Assembly: GCF_017352375.1 (NCBI RefSeq)
Contig: NZ_JAFEVR010000008.1
Span: 372,001 to 436,000, forward strand
DNA length: 64,000 bases
Origin: Mycolicibacterium sp. S2-37
Lineage (GTDB): Bacteria; Actinomycetota; Actinomycetes; Mycobacteriales; Mycobacteriaceae
Direction: 5' to 3'
Both the position numbers and the translations under genes were made by a program. Below are positions 16,068-24,309 of the stretch, piece by piece. Below the pieces are notes generated by a model. It had not been told where the DNA came from. It saw nothing but the letters and a program-made list of their open reading frames with translations, and searched no databases. How positions within the stretch are numbered: position 1 is the first letter of the stretch; every line of letters begins with the position of its first letter.

Positions 16068-17156
16068 GTGTGGCCGGCCGTCGAGGACGCGCTCAGCGGA
16101 CGCGGCCCGGCGATGTTGCCGACACCGGCCGAGGACCCCTCCGCCGCCGCCGGCCTGGCCACCGCACTGCGGGCCGGCGAGCCGATCGACGACGACGTCG
16201 CGGTGGTGGTGTCGACGTCGGGAACGACAGGAACACCCAAGGGGGCCATGCTCACCGCCTCCGCCCTGACCGCCAGCGCCCACGCCACGCACCGTCGACT
16301 CGGCGGAGCGGGCCGCTGGCTGCTCGCCCTTCCGGCCCACCACATCGCCGGGCTGCAGGTGCTGGTCCGCAGCGTCCTCGCCGGGACGGCGCCGGTCGCG
16401 CTCTCGGCGCGCTTCAGCCCGGCCGAGTTGGTCTCGGCGATCGCCGGCATGGGTGCGGGCCGGCGTTACGCCGCACTGGTGGCGGTGCAACTGGACCGGG
16501 CGTTGAGCGACCCCGCGGCGCGGCGCGCCCTCGCCGACATCGACGCCGTTCTCATCGGCGGCGGTCCGATGCCGCCCGGGCTGGCCGAAAAGGCCGCCGC
16601 CGGCGGAATCTCGGTGGTCCGCACGTACGGGATGAGTGAGACCGCAGGCGGCTGCGTCTACGACGGAGTGCCGCTGGACGGGGTGCAGGTGCGCATCGAG
16701 GACTCGCGCATCGTGCTCGGCGGCCCGACGATCGCCAAGGGCTACCGCAATCCGGTGCGGCCCGATCCCTTCGCCGAACCCGGATGGTTCCGCACCGACG
16801 ACCTCGGCGTCGTGGACGGCGGTGTGCTGCGGGTGCTGGGCCGCGCCGACGACGCCATCAGCACCGGCGGGCTGACGGTGTTGCCGCAACTCGTCGAGGC
16901 CGTGCTCGGCCGCCATCATGCGATCGCCGAGTGCGCGGTGTTCGGCGTGGCTGACGAGCGGCTCGGCCAGCGGGTGGTCGCGGCGGTCGTCGTGCGCCCG
17001 GGCGCGGCGGCGCCGACGGTCGCCGAACTGCGCAGCCACGTGGCCGCCGACCTCGAGGCGACAGCCGCACCGCGTGAGGTGCACATCGTCGACACGTTGC
17101 CGCGCCGCGGCATCGGCAAGCTCGACCGCCGCGCGCTGGCCGCCCGATTCGGGTGA
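16068..17156 (+). CDS. menE: o-succinylbenzoate-CoA ligase (MenE)
   Basis: An ANL ligase (362 residues from the GTG at 16068) that activates o-succinylbenzoate for MenB. Motifs: VVVSTSGTTGTPKGAML (about residues 45-61), TYGMSETAGGCVYDG, GRADDAISTGGLTVLP, and RRGIGKLDRRAL with the catalytic Lys. The start is uncertain: the frame continues upstream in protein-like sequence (LRAVPVPTGAGAL) to the DUF3349 stop, but contains no ATG, GTG or TTG there. A non-standard start such as ATA at 16017 behind GAGGGGG, or CTG at 16026, would add those residues. Confidence 0.92.
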   Translation: MWPAVEDALSGRGPAMLPTPAEDPSAAAGLATALRAGEPIDDDVAVVVSTSGTTGTPKGAMLTASALTASAHATHRRLGGAGRWLLALPAHHIAGLQVLVRSVLAGTAPVALSARFSPAELVSAIAGMGAGRRYAALVAVQLDRALSDPAARRALADIDAVLIGGGPMPPGLAEKAAAGGISVVRTYGMSETAGGCVYDGVPLDGVQVRIEDSRIVLGGPTIAKGYRNPVRPDPFAEPGWFRTDDLGVVDGGVLRVLGRADDAISTGGLTVLPQLVEAVLGRHHAIAECAVFGVADERLGQRVVAAVVVRPGAAAPTVAELRSHVAADLEATAAPREVHIVDTLPRRGIGKLDRRALAARFG

Positions 17157-17176
17157 GCAACCGCCATGATGGTGTC

Positions 17177-17791
17177 ATGCGCCGTGAAGTGACGACCGTC
17201 GAGGAGTTGCGGGACATCGTCGGTCACCCCAACCAGTACGTCGCCAACAAGGTCGGCGCGCGGCTGTCGGCCGTGCACCAGGACTGGCTGAGCGCGGCGG
17301 CGCTCGCATTCGTCGCGACCACCGACGCGCAGGGCCGGCTCGACGTGTCCCCCAAGGGAGATCCGCCGGGGTTCGTCCACATCATCGACGACACCACCAT
17401 CGCGATTCCCGAGCGGCCGGGCAACAAACGCGTCGATGGCTACCTCAACGTGCTGGAACGCCCGCGCGTCGGCACCGTCTTCGTGATCCCCGGCCGCGGC
17501 GACACCCTGCGGGTCAACGGCAGCGCCCGGGTGCTGGCCGACGCCGACTACTTCGATTCGATGGTGGTCAAGGGCAAGCGGCCGATCCTCGCTCTGGAGA
17601 TCGCCGTCGAAGAGGTGTTCTTCCATTGTTCGAAGGCGTTCCTGCGGTCGGACGCCTGGAAGCCGGAACGCTGGAACCCGACGGCGGTGCCCAGCGTCGC
17701 GCAGCTGGCCAAATCGTTCAAACCCGATCTGACACAGGCCGAACTCGATGCCTACTACAGCGAAGACAGCCTGCGATCCATGCTGTACTGA
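17177..17791 (+). CDS. PPOX-class flavin-dependent pyridoxamine-phosphate-oxidase-like protein
   Basis: About 204 residues of the split-barrel FMN-binding family. The characteristic block is FVATTDAQGRLDVSPKGDPPGFVHIIDDTTIAIPERPGN, followed by LNVLERPRVGTVFVIPGRGDTLRVNGSARV. ATG at 17177 (MRREVTTVEEL) is preferred; GTG at 17153, overlapping the menE stop, is the alternative. Family members bind FMN or F420 or act as redox sensors; no substrate can be given. It probably extends the menE transcript. Confidence 0.82.
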   Translation: MRREVTTVEELRDIVGHPNQYVANKVGARLSAVHQDWLSAAALAFVATTDAQGRLDVSPKGDPPGFVHIIDDTTIAIPERPGNKRVDGYLNVLERPRVGTVFVIPGRGDTLRVNGSARVLADADYFDSMVVKGKRPILALEIAVEEVFFHCSKAFLRSDAWKPERWNPTAVPSVAQLAKSFKPDLTQAELDAYYSEDSLRSMLY

Positions 17792-17795
17792 CCGC

Positions 17796-18317
17796 TCAGA
17801 GGTCGAAGATGAGCAGTGTGCTCGTCGCCGTGGCGACCAGAGCGCCCGTGTCGTCGTGCACCGTCGCCTCGGTGAAGCCGACGCGGGCACCGGCTTTCAC
17901 CACCGAGCCGGTCGCCGTCAGCTCACGGGTCGCCGAGCGAATCGCCTTGAGGTAGTTGACCTTGATCTCGACCGAGGTATAGCCCTTGCCCGGTGGCAGG
18001 GTGCTGTGCAGGGCGCAGCCCGCGGCCGAGTCCAGCAGGGTGCAGGCCAAGCCGCCGTGGATGGCGCCGATCGGGTTGTACATGGATTCGTCCGGCCGGC
18101 ACACGAACGTGACCGTGCCCGGTTCGGCGTGGGTCAGCTCGAACTGCATCAGCTGCGAGATCGGTGCGCCGGCAAGGGCACCGGACATCATGGCCCGCAG
18201 ATAGTCGACACCGGCCATCGCCAGGCCCTGCGCCGTGTGCGGCCCGGGATCGGCCCATCGCACCGTCCTCGAGCGCTCCGCTGACGTCGTCGACCCACCG
18301 GCCTGATCTCGGGCCAT
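17796..18317 (-). CDS. PaaI-type hotdog thioesterase
   Basis: A 173-residue hotdog-fold protein. The catalytic motif NPIGAIHGGLACTLLDSAAGCAL (about residues 89-111) is that of PaaI-like acyl-CoA thioesterases, and SVEIKVNYLKAIRSATRELTATGSVV follows. The ATG at 18317 is chosen because GGAG lies about 7 bases upstream; an ATG at 18347 is possible. It converges on the PPOX gene with a 4-base gap. The physiological thioester is unknown. Confidence 0.85.
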   Translation of the reverse strand: MARDQAGGSTTSAERSRTVRWADPGPHTAQGLAMAGVDYLRAMMSGALAGAPISQLMQFELTHAEPGTVTFVCRPDESMYNPIGAIHGGLACTLLDSAAGCALHSTLPPGKGYTSVEIKVNYLKAIRSATRELTATGSVVKAGARVGFTEATVHDDTGALVATATSTLLIFDL

Positions 18318-18335
18318 GACGCACTCCTCGATTAT

Positions 18336-18349
18336 GTATGTCGTCATAC
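18336..18349. promoter_or_regulatory. Small inverted repeat upstream of the thioesterase gene
   Basis: GTATG, 4 bases, CATAC (18336-18349) forms a 5-bp inverted repeat in a locally AT-rich stretch about 20-30 bases upstream of the thioesterase ATG. It could be an operator or part of the promoter; a TACATAAT-like -10 overlaps it on the minus strand. Confidence 0.3.
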
Positions 18350-18437
18350 TTATGATCTGAGAATTGCATTGCTACGCCACCGGTGTCAACCGCGCCGTCG
18401 TCACCGAAAGGTCAGCGGCACACCCAGGAACGGGCCA

Positions 18438-18450
18438 TAGGCTGGCGGTC
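18438..18450 (+). promoter_or_regulatory. Leaderless -10 element for the polytopic membrane protein gene
   Basis: TAGGCT (18438-18443) lies 7 bases before the GTG at 18451. This supports that start over an upstream in-frame ATG at 18364 and predicts a leaderless mRNA. Confidence 0.45.
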
Positions 18451-19806
18451 GTGCGGGCCTATCGCAGGGAGACGTTCGCCGTCGCCATCGGGCTGACGGT
18501 GCTGATCGCCGCTTTCGTGGTGCCGCATCTGCACCTGGCCGCCGTCACACCCTTGCTCAACGCGACGCCCGAACGTTTCGACTCCTTCGCCGCCACCTCG
18601 CCGGTGTTCGGCTGGTGGAACGCCCATGTCGGCTGGGGAACGGTGCCCGCGATCGCGATCGGCGCCGCGGCGGTGGTGTGGGGCCGGTCGCTCGCACAGC
18701 GCGTGCCGTGGCGGGCAGTCGTGCTGGGCGCCTGGGCCACGTCGTGTGCGTGGGCCTTCTCGCTGGCCATGATCGACGGCTGGGATCGCGGTTTCGCCGG
18801 ACGGCTGACCGCCCGGCACGAATACCTGCAGCAGGTCCCGACCGTCACCGACATCCCGCTGGCGGTGCGCACGTTCGCCGACCGGATCCTCGACTTCCAG
18901 CCCGATTCCTGGATCACCCATGTGTCCGGTCACCCGCCGGGTGCCCTGCTGACGTTCGTCTGGCTGGACCGCATCGGGCTCGGCGGCGGCGCGTGGGCCG
19001 GATTGTTCTGTCTGCTCGTCGGATCGAGCGTGGCCGCGGCCATCCTCATCGCGGTCCGCGCCCTGACCGATGAGCAGACCGCACGCAGCGCAGCGCCCTT
19101 CGTCGCGGTCGCACCCACGGCCATCTGGGTGGCGGTGTCGGCAGACGCCTACTTCGCCGGAGTCGCGGCGTGGGGTATCGCACTGCTGACGCTGGCCGTC
19201 CGGCGCACCGTGCGCTTTCCGGAGCTGGCCGCCGCCGGCTCCGGACTGCTCCTGGGCTGGGGCATCTTCCTCAACTACGGGCTGGGACTGATGGCACTTC
19301 CGGCGGTGGCGGTGCTGATCTGTGCCGCCGACCGGCGCTGCGCGTTACGTGCGTTCGGGCCCGCGGTGGCCGGTGCGCTGGCGGTCGCGTTGGTGTTCGT
19401 GGCCGCCGGGTTCTGGTGGTTCGACGGTTATCACCTTGTGCAGGAACGGTACTGGCAGGGCATCGCCACCGAGCGGCCCTTCCAGTACTGGGGCTGGGCG
19501 AACTTCGCCTCGACCATCTGCGCGATCGGGCTGGGTACCGTCGCAGCGCTGGGCCGCGTCTTCGACATGGCGGCGATCACGGCGCGGTCGGGACTGCACA
19601 TCATCGTATTGGGGGCACTCGCCGCGATTGTCTTCGCCGACCTGAGCATGCTGAGCAAGGCCGAGACCGAACGCATCTGGCTGCCGTTCACCATGTGGAT
19701 GGTGGCGGCGGGGGCGCTGCTGCCCGTCCGCACGCAGCGCTGGTGGCTCGCGGTGAACATCGCTGGCGCAGTGCTGCTGAACCATGTGATCCTGACGAAC
19801 TGGTGA
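18451..19806 (+). CDS. Polytopic integral membrane protein (Rv0541c-like)
   Basis: A 451-residue protein with about eleven hydrophobic segments, close in length to M. tuberculosis Rv0541c. A long periplasmic loop after the third segment (DRGFAGRLTARHEYLQQVPTV, SWITHVSGHPPGALLTFVWLDRIG) and the overall layout resemble GT-C-type glycosyltransferases or mannosyltransferase-like proteins, but the diagnostic acidic pair is not clear. GTG at 18451 fits the leaderless -10. The next gene overlaps its stop codon. Confidence 0.85.
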   Translation: MRAYRRETFAVAIGLTVLIAAFVVPHLHLAAVTPLLNATPERFDSFAATSPVFGWWNAHVGWGTVPAIAIGAAAVVWGRSLAQRVPWRAVVLGAWATSCAWAFSLAMIDGWDRGFAGRLTARHEYLQQVPTVTDIPLAVRTFADRILDFQPDSWITHVSGHPPGALLTFVWLDRIGLGGGAWAGLFCLLVGSSVAAAILIAVRALTDEQTARSAAPFVAVAPTAIWVAVSADAYFAGVAAWGIALLTLAVRRTVRFPELAAAGSGLLLGWGIFLNYGLGLMALPAVAVLICAADRRCALRAFGPAVAGALAVALVFVAAGFWWFDGYHLVQERYWQGIATERPFQYWGWANFASTICAIGLGTVAALGRVFDMAAITARSGLHIIVLGALAAIVFADLSMLSKAETERIWLPFTMWMVAAGALLPVRTQRWWLAVNIAGAVLLNHVILTNW

Positions 19807-21068
19807 GTCCGGTGAGTGATGAGTTCCGGCGAAAGCCACGGTGGCGCAGTCCGATCAGGGGACTGTGGCTGACGTCCGTCCTCGGGTCGGTCCTGCTGAT
19901 CACACTGCCGATCGTCGCCGTGACGGGTCTGCTGTCCTATATCGCCTACGGGCCGCAGTTCGGCCAGGCCATTCCGGCCGACGTCGGCTGGCTCACGTTG
20001 CCGACCTTCGACTGGCCCACCGACCCGTCGTGGCTCTACCGGCTCAACCAGGGGCTGCACGTCGGACTGGGCCTGGTGCTGATCCCGGTGGTGCTGGCCA
20101 AGCTGTGGTCGGTCATCCCGAAGCTGTTCGTGTGGCCGCCGGCCCGGTCACCGGCCCAACTACTCGAGCGGATGTCGCTGCTGATGCTGGTCGGCGGGAT
20201 CCTGTTCGAAATCGTCACCGGCGTGCTCAACATCCAGTACGACTACATCTTCGGCTTCAGCTTCTACACCGCCCACTACTTCGGCGCGTGGGTGTTCATC
20301 GCCGGCTTCGTCGTCCACGTCGCGATCAAGCTGCCCCGCATGTGGTCCGGGCTGCGGTCGATGTCGCTGCGGACGGTTCTGCGCACCGGCCGTACCGACA
20401 CCCGTCCCGAACCGTTCGACCCCGACGGACTGGTGGCCGCCGACCCAGCCCCACCGACGATGAGCCGCCGGGGCGCGCTGGCGGTGGTCGGCGGCGGTGC
20501 GTTGCTGATGGCCGTGCTGACCGCCGGTCAGACCCTCGGCGGGTTCACCCGCCACGCCGCGCTGCTGCTGCCCCGCGGTCGCAGTTACGGCAACGGGCCC
20601 AACGACTTTCAGATCAATCGCACCGCATTCGCCGCGGGTATCACCCCCGAGGCGACGGGTGCGGCGTGGCGGCTCACCCTGCGCGGCGGGGCCGCACCGA
20701 TGGTGCTCGACCGCGCTGCGCTGGCCGCCATGCCACAGCACACTGCGCGCCTGCCGATCGCCTGCGTCGAGGGCTGGTCGACCACCCAGACGTGGACCGG
20801 TGTGCGCCTGCGGGATCTGGCCCGGCTGGCCGGGGTGAGCGAACCCGCCCTGGCCCGGGTGTCGTCGGTGGAGCGGCGGGGCGGGTTCAATCGGGCGACA
20901 CTGCAGGGCAATCAGGTCCGGCATCCCGACTCCCTGCTGGCCCTGCGGGTCAATGGCGCCGAACTCTCACTGGACCACGGTTATCCGGCGCGCGTGATCG
21001 TGCCGGCCCTGCCCGGCGTGCACAACACCAAGTGGGTAGCGGCCATCGATTTCGAGGCGCAGCCATGA
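19803..21068 (+). CDS. Cytochrome b561-type membrane domain fused to a molybdopterin oxidoreductase domain
   Basis: A 421-residue fusion. The N-terminal half has four to five membrane helices with His pairs (LNQGLHVGLGL; FYTAHYFGAWVFIAGFVVHVAIK) that would bind heme b. A tether and one more hydrophobic segment (about residues 222-240) lead to a sulfite-oxidase-like Moco domain: RLPIACVEGWSTTQTWTGVRLRDL has the Mo-ligand Cys, and SLDHGYPARVIVPALPGVHNTKWV is the family C-terminal signature. It probably passes electrons from a periplasmic Moco site to quinone. GTG at 19803 overlaps the previous stop; GTG 19812 is an alternative. No export signal apart from the helices. Confidence 0.85.
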   Translation: MSPVSDEFRRKPRWRSPIRGLWLTSVLGSVLLITLPIVAVTGLLSYIAYGPQFGQAIPADVGWLTLPTFDWPTDPSWLYRLNQGLHVGLGLVLIPVVLAKLWSVIPKLFVWPPARSPAQLLERMSLLMLVGGILFEIVTGVLNIQYDYIFGFSFYTAHYFGAWVFIAGFVVHVAIKLPRMWSGLRSMSLRTVLRTGRTDTRPEPFDPDGLVAADPAPPTMSRRGALAVVGGGALLMAVLTAGQTLGGFTRHAALLLPRGRSYGNGPNDFQINRTAFAAGITPEATGAAWRLTLRGGAAPMVLDRAALAAMPQHTARLPIACVEGWSTTQTWTGVRLRDLARLAGVSEPALARVSSVERRGGFNRATLQGNQVRHPDSLLALRVNGAELSLDHGYPARVIVPALPGVHNTKWVAAIDFEAQP

Positions 21069-21550
21069 GCTTTCGAAAGGTCTACGGGTCGAGCGCGTTT
21101 CATCTCCTCACGCTGATCGCCGGCTTCGCCCTGTTCGGCTACGCGGTAGCCACCCTCGGACCGACGCAGCTGTGGAACCCGAAGACCTGGTGGCAGTCGA
21201 TCGTGGTGTGGTTCGCCGCCGCGGTGATCCTGCACGATCTCGTGCTGTTCCCGCTCTACGCGCTCGTCGACCGTGTGCTCCGCGCCGGCAGCCGCATCGT
21301 GTCACCGCGGTCTGCGGTGCTGAATTTCATCCGCATCCCGCTGCTCGCCTCGGCGCTGCTGCTGCTCGTGTTCCTGCCGGGGATCATCGAACAGGGCGGA
21401 CCCGCGTACACCGCGGCCACGGGCCTCACCCAGGAGCCCTTCTTCGGCCGCTGGCTGTTGCTGACCGCGGCGATGTTCGGCGTCAGCGCCGCGGCCTACG
21501 CCGTCCGGCTGCTGATCTGCCGTCGCGGCCTCACACCGCCGCCAACGTAG
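21065..21550 (+). CDS. Four-helix membrane protein paired with the molybdopterin fusion
   Basis: A 161-residue membrane protein with four hydrophobic segments (about residues 12-30, 41-64, 86-103, 124-147). Its ATG overlaps the stop of the fusion gene (ATGA), so the two are translationally coupled and probably form a complex. I do not recognise a named family. Its last 20 bases overlap the convergent methyltransferase gene. Confidence 0.8.
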   Translation: MSFRKVYGSSAFHLLTLIAGFALFGYAVATLGPTQLWNPKTWWQSIVVWFAAAVILHDLVLFPLYALVDRVLRAGSRIVSPRSAVLNFIRIPLLASALLLLVFLPGIIEQGGPAYTAATGLTQEPFFGRWLLLTAAMFGVSAAAYAVRLLICRRGLTPPPT

Positions 21551-22160
21551 CCAGGATCCGCCCGCCCACCGGGTGGAACTTCACCAGCGCCAGTCCGGCC
21601 TCCTCGGCAAGAGTTGCGGCACAGTCGATTCCGACCGACGCCCAGCGGAACCACGGCCCGACGGTCTTCGACGACTCCAGCCGCACGAGGTGGGCACGGA
21701 CGCCCTCGACCCGTGGGTCGAATTCGGCCACGCACCGCCCGCCCGGGCGCAGGAGCTCCCCGGCGCGGCGCAGCACCCGGAGTGGGTCTCCGCCGAGGCC
21801 GATGTTGCCATCGGCGAGCAGCGCGGTCTGCCAGCGTCCGATGCCGGGCAGCGCGCCGAACACATCGCGGCGCAGCGCCGGAGCGCCGTTGCGGCGAGCC
21901 AGTTCAACCGCGGTCGCGGACTGGTCGACCCCGAGGGCGGGGATCCCGCACTTGATCAGATCGACCACCAACCTGCCCGGCCCGCAACCGAGATCGATGG
22001 TCGGGCCGCTGCACAACCCCACGACAGTGCGGTCGAAGGCGCGGTCGGCGTGCCGCCCGCCGAGCCAGCTGCGGACGGGCAGTGTCCTGACCTCACCGTC
22101 GTCCTGACGAATCCAGCAGCGTTCGCCGTCGAGAGCACGATCGTAGAGATTGCCCAGCAT
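21531..22160 (-). CDS. Class I SAM-dependent methyltransferase
   Basis: A 209-residue Rossmann-fold methyltransferase. Motif I is TIDLGCGPGRLVVDL (about residues 54-68), motif II GVDQSATAVELARRNGAPAL, with LLADGNIGLGGDP at the usual D/NxGxG position and a C-terminal beta hairpin. It is the last gene of an operon with DUF2064 and GT2 genes (gap 6 bases), so the acceptor may be a glycan or lipid, but nothing in the sequence proves this. Confidence 0.85.
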   Translation of the reverse strand: MLGNLYDRALDGERCWIRQDDGEVRTLPVRSWLGGRHADRAFDRTVVGLCSGPTIDLGCGPGRLVVDLIKCGIPALGVDQSATAVELARRNGAPALRRDVFGALPGIGRWQTALLADGNIGLGGDPLRVLRRAGELLRPGGRCVAEFDPRVEGVRAHLVRLESSKTVGPWFRWASVGIDCAATLAEEAGLALVKFHPVGGRILATLAAV

Positions 22161-22166
22161 GCGTCG

Positions 22167-22838
22167 CTACAGCCCCGCCGCGGCGGTCGCGAACGCGAAT
22201 CTGGTTCCCGGAGGGCAAGATCGACGGACACGGTCCACATCGGCGGCGGTGTCCACATCGGCCAGCTCGTCCAGCACGGACACCTCCAGGTTGTTATTTC
22301 GCAGGGCCTTCACGGTCAGTTCGCCGGTGTTGGCGCGGGACATCGGCACGCCGCGCAGGCAGCCGGCCATCTTCGCGTGGCGTACACCGAGCAGCCACCA
22401 CCCGCCGTCGGTCGCCGGTCCGAGCACCGCATCGGTGCCCAACAACGCCGTGGCGCACCGGGCCAGCAGTTCGTCGGTGACCTGAGGGGTGTCCATACCG
22501 ATCTGGATGATCGGACGCTCACCCGCCGCGGCGGCCGCATCGGCGTGGGCGTGGACCAGCCGTTCGGCGAAGGTGTCACCGCGCTGCGGCACCACGGTGA
22601 ACTCGCCGAGACGGTCCTGGATCGCCGCGCCGTTGCGCGCCTCGTCCAGGTCACCGGTCAGCGCCACCACCCGCCGTGCGACCGGCGTCGCCAGCACCGC
22701 GTCGAGGGTATCGAGCAGCGCCGCGGATGCGATCACCGCGGCGATCTGATCGCCCACCGTCGCGGCCAGCCGCGTCTTGGCCAGGCCCGGCACCGGAGCC
22801 TTCGCCACCACCAGCGCCGTCACGGGCAGTCTGGTCAC
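22167..22838 (-). CDS. DUF2064 (CofC-like) nucleotidyl/glycosyl-transferase
   Basis: A 223-residue GT-A-like protein (Rv0540-like). TALVVAKAPVPGLAKTRLAATVGDQIAAV (about residues 7-35) is the DUF2064 hallmark, with PIIQIGMDTPQVTDELL and VLGPATDGGWWLLGVR following. This family is known as rSAM/selenodomain-associated transferase 1 and tends to sit beside a GT2 partner, as here; the partner's stop overlaps this start by 4 bases. No radical-SAM gene is in the window. Confidence 0.88.
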   Translation of the reverse strand: MTRLPVTALVVAKAPVPGLAKTRLAATVGDQIAAVIASAALLDTLDAVLATPVARRVVALTGDLDEARNGAAIQDRLGEFTVVPQRGDTFAERLVHAHADAAAAAGERPIIQIGMDTPQVTDELLARCATALLGTDAVLGPATDGGWWLLGVRHAKMAGCLRGVPMSRANTGELTVKALRNNNLEVSVLDELADVDTAADVDRVRRSCPPGTRFAFATAAAGL

Positions 22839-23491
22839 TCGATCACCCGCCAGAAGTCGAAGGCCGCCACGACGCTGCCGCGCAGCGAGCCGCTGACCTT
22901 CGACCTACCCCCGGTCCGCGGGCCGTAGGTGACGTCACGCTCCACCACCCGCCAGCCCGCAGCAGCGGCACGGACAAGCAGTTCCAGCGGATACCCGGAC
23001 CGGCGGTCGGCCACACCAAGCGCCAGGAGGTCGTCGCGGCGGACCACTCGCATCGGCGCGATGTCGTGCACCGGCAGGCCGTGCCGCTGCCGCAACCGCC
23101 AGCACACCGCCGCCGTCCCGAGGCGCGCATGCCAGGGCCACCGCAGCCCCGGCGTGGGCCTGCGCCGCCCCACCGCCATCTGCGCACCGCGCTCCAGCTC
23201 CGCGGCCAGAGCGGGCAGCTCACGCGGGTCCAGGGAGCCGTCGGCGTCCAGTACCGCCACCACCGGCGTCGTCGCGGCGACCACACCGGCGTGCACCGCC
23301 GACCCGTAACCCGGCCGGGACTCGTGGACCACGTCGGCCCCGTGACGTCTGGCCACCTCCGCGGTGCCGTCGGTGCTGTTGTTGTCGACGACCAGCGCCC
23401 GGTAGCCCGACGGCATGGCGGCCAGGACTGCGGGCAGCGATGCCGCCTCGTCGAGGCACGGCAGCACCACCGTCACCGGACTGGAGGGCAT
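22835..23491 (-). CDS. Family 2 glycosyltransferase (Rv0539-like)
   Basis: A 218-residue polyprenyl-phosphate-sugar-synthase-like GT2. VTVVLPCLDEAASLPAVL starts the GT-A fold, ALVVDNNSTDGTAEVARRHGA follows, and AVLDADGSLDP (about residues 75-85) carries the DxD. The C-terminus has ITYGPRTGGRSKVSGSLRG-like sequence (written here VTYGPRTGGRSKVSG) seen in dolichyl-phosphate mannose synthase relatives. First gene of the three-gene minus-strand operon; its ATG is 6 bases from a -10. Confidence 0.88.
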   Translation of the reverse strand: MPSSPVTVVLPCLDEAASLPAVLAAMPSGYRALVVDNNSTDGTAEVARRHGADVVHESRPGYGSAVHAGVVAATTPVVAVLDADGSLDPRELPALAAELERGAQMAVGRRRPTPGLRWPWHARLGTAAVCWRLRQRHGLPVHDIAPMRVVRRDDLLALGVADRRSGYPLELLVRAAAAGWRVVERDVTYGPRTGGRSKVSGSLRGSVVAAFDFWRVIE

Positions 23492-23592
23492 GGGTCGAGG
23501 CTAACCATCCGTGTCGGACACCGACCTGGGGCAACGGTGACAAATCCATGACGCAAGCCCAGGTGAGGGGTATCCGCAGCTAACCTCGACAT
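23492..23592. promoter_or_regulatory. Divergent leaderless promoters of the GT2 operon and the two-component system
   Basis: On the minus strand TAGCCT (23503-23498) is 6 bases before the GT2 ATG. On the plus strand TAACCT (23581-23586) is 6 bases before the regulator GTG at 23593. Both transcripts would be leaderless. No strong palindrome for a regulator is obvious in between, apart from GTCGG-ACA-CCGAC near 23513. Confidence 0.5.
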
Positions 23593-24309
23593 GTGACGCG
23601 CGTATTGATTGCCGACGACGACACGGTCGTCCGCGACGTGGTGCGTCGCTATCTGGAACACGACGGGCTCGACGTGTCGATCGCGCAGAACGGCAACGAG
23701 GCCCTGCGCCTGCTGGGCACCCAGCACATCGACGTGGCCGTTCTCGACGTGATGATGCCCGGACCCGACGGCCTGACCCTGTGCCGGACGCTGCGCCAGC
23801 GTGGCGACTACACCGTCCCGGTGATCCTGCTGACCGCGCTCGGCGAGGAGGACGACCGGATCGCCGGGCTCGAGGCCGGCGCCGACGACTACCTCACCAA
23901 ACCGTTCAGCCCACGGGAGCTGGCCCTGCGGGTGCGCTCGGTGCTGCGCCGGTCGCCGTCACCGGCCGGGGTGATGCCGGTGGATCTGCACGTCGGCGAC
24001 ATCACTGTGTCGACGGCCGCCCGGTCCGCCACCGTGAACGGCGAGCCGATCAGCCTCACCAACCGCGAGTTCGACCTGCTGTTGTTCTTCATCACCCACG
24101 CCGATACGGTGTTCAGCCGCGAGGAGCTGCTCAAACAGGTCTGGCGCTGGGATTTCGGCGATCTGTCGACGGTGACCGTGCACGTCAAGCGGCTGCGGTC
24201 CAAGTTGGGGGACCAGCACCGCGTGCAGACCGTGTGGGGGCGCGGCTATCTGTGGAGCGCGGGCCACGCCCCGACGCGCGAAGGCCACCCCGCCAGTGCT
24301 GTCGACTGA
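23593..24309 (+). CDS. OmpR/PhoB-family response regulator
   Basis: A 238-residue two-domain regulator. The receiver has the acidic pair IADDDTVV, phosphoacceptor Asp in AVLDVMMPGPDGL (about residue 51), the switch Thr in ILLTALG and the Lys in LTKPFSPRE. The winged-helix DNA-binding domain ends in LSTVTVHVKRLRSKLGD and VWGRGYLW. It overlaps the kinase gene by 14 bases, so they form a pair. GTG start six bases after a -10. Target genes are unknown; the secreted-protein gene at 25489 is the nearest candidate. Confidence 0.93.
   Translation: MTRVLIADDDTVVRDVVRRYLEHDGLDVSIAQNGNEALRLLGTQHIDVAVLDVMMPGPDGLTLCRTLRQRGDYTVPVILLTALGEEDDRIAGLEAGADDYLTKPFSPRELALRVRSVLRRSPSPAGVMPVDLHVGDITVSTAARSATVNGEPISLTNREFDLLLFFITHADTVFSREELLKQVWRWDFGDLSTVTVHVKRLRSKLGDQHRVQTVWGRGYLWSAGHAPTREGHPASAVD

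Noticed and set aside
19841..21064. A long +strand frame overlapping the molybdopterin fusion in another phase
   Set aside because: Arg/Pro-rich shadow until 21065, where a different, real gene begins.
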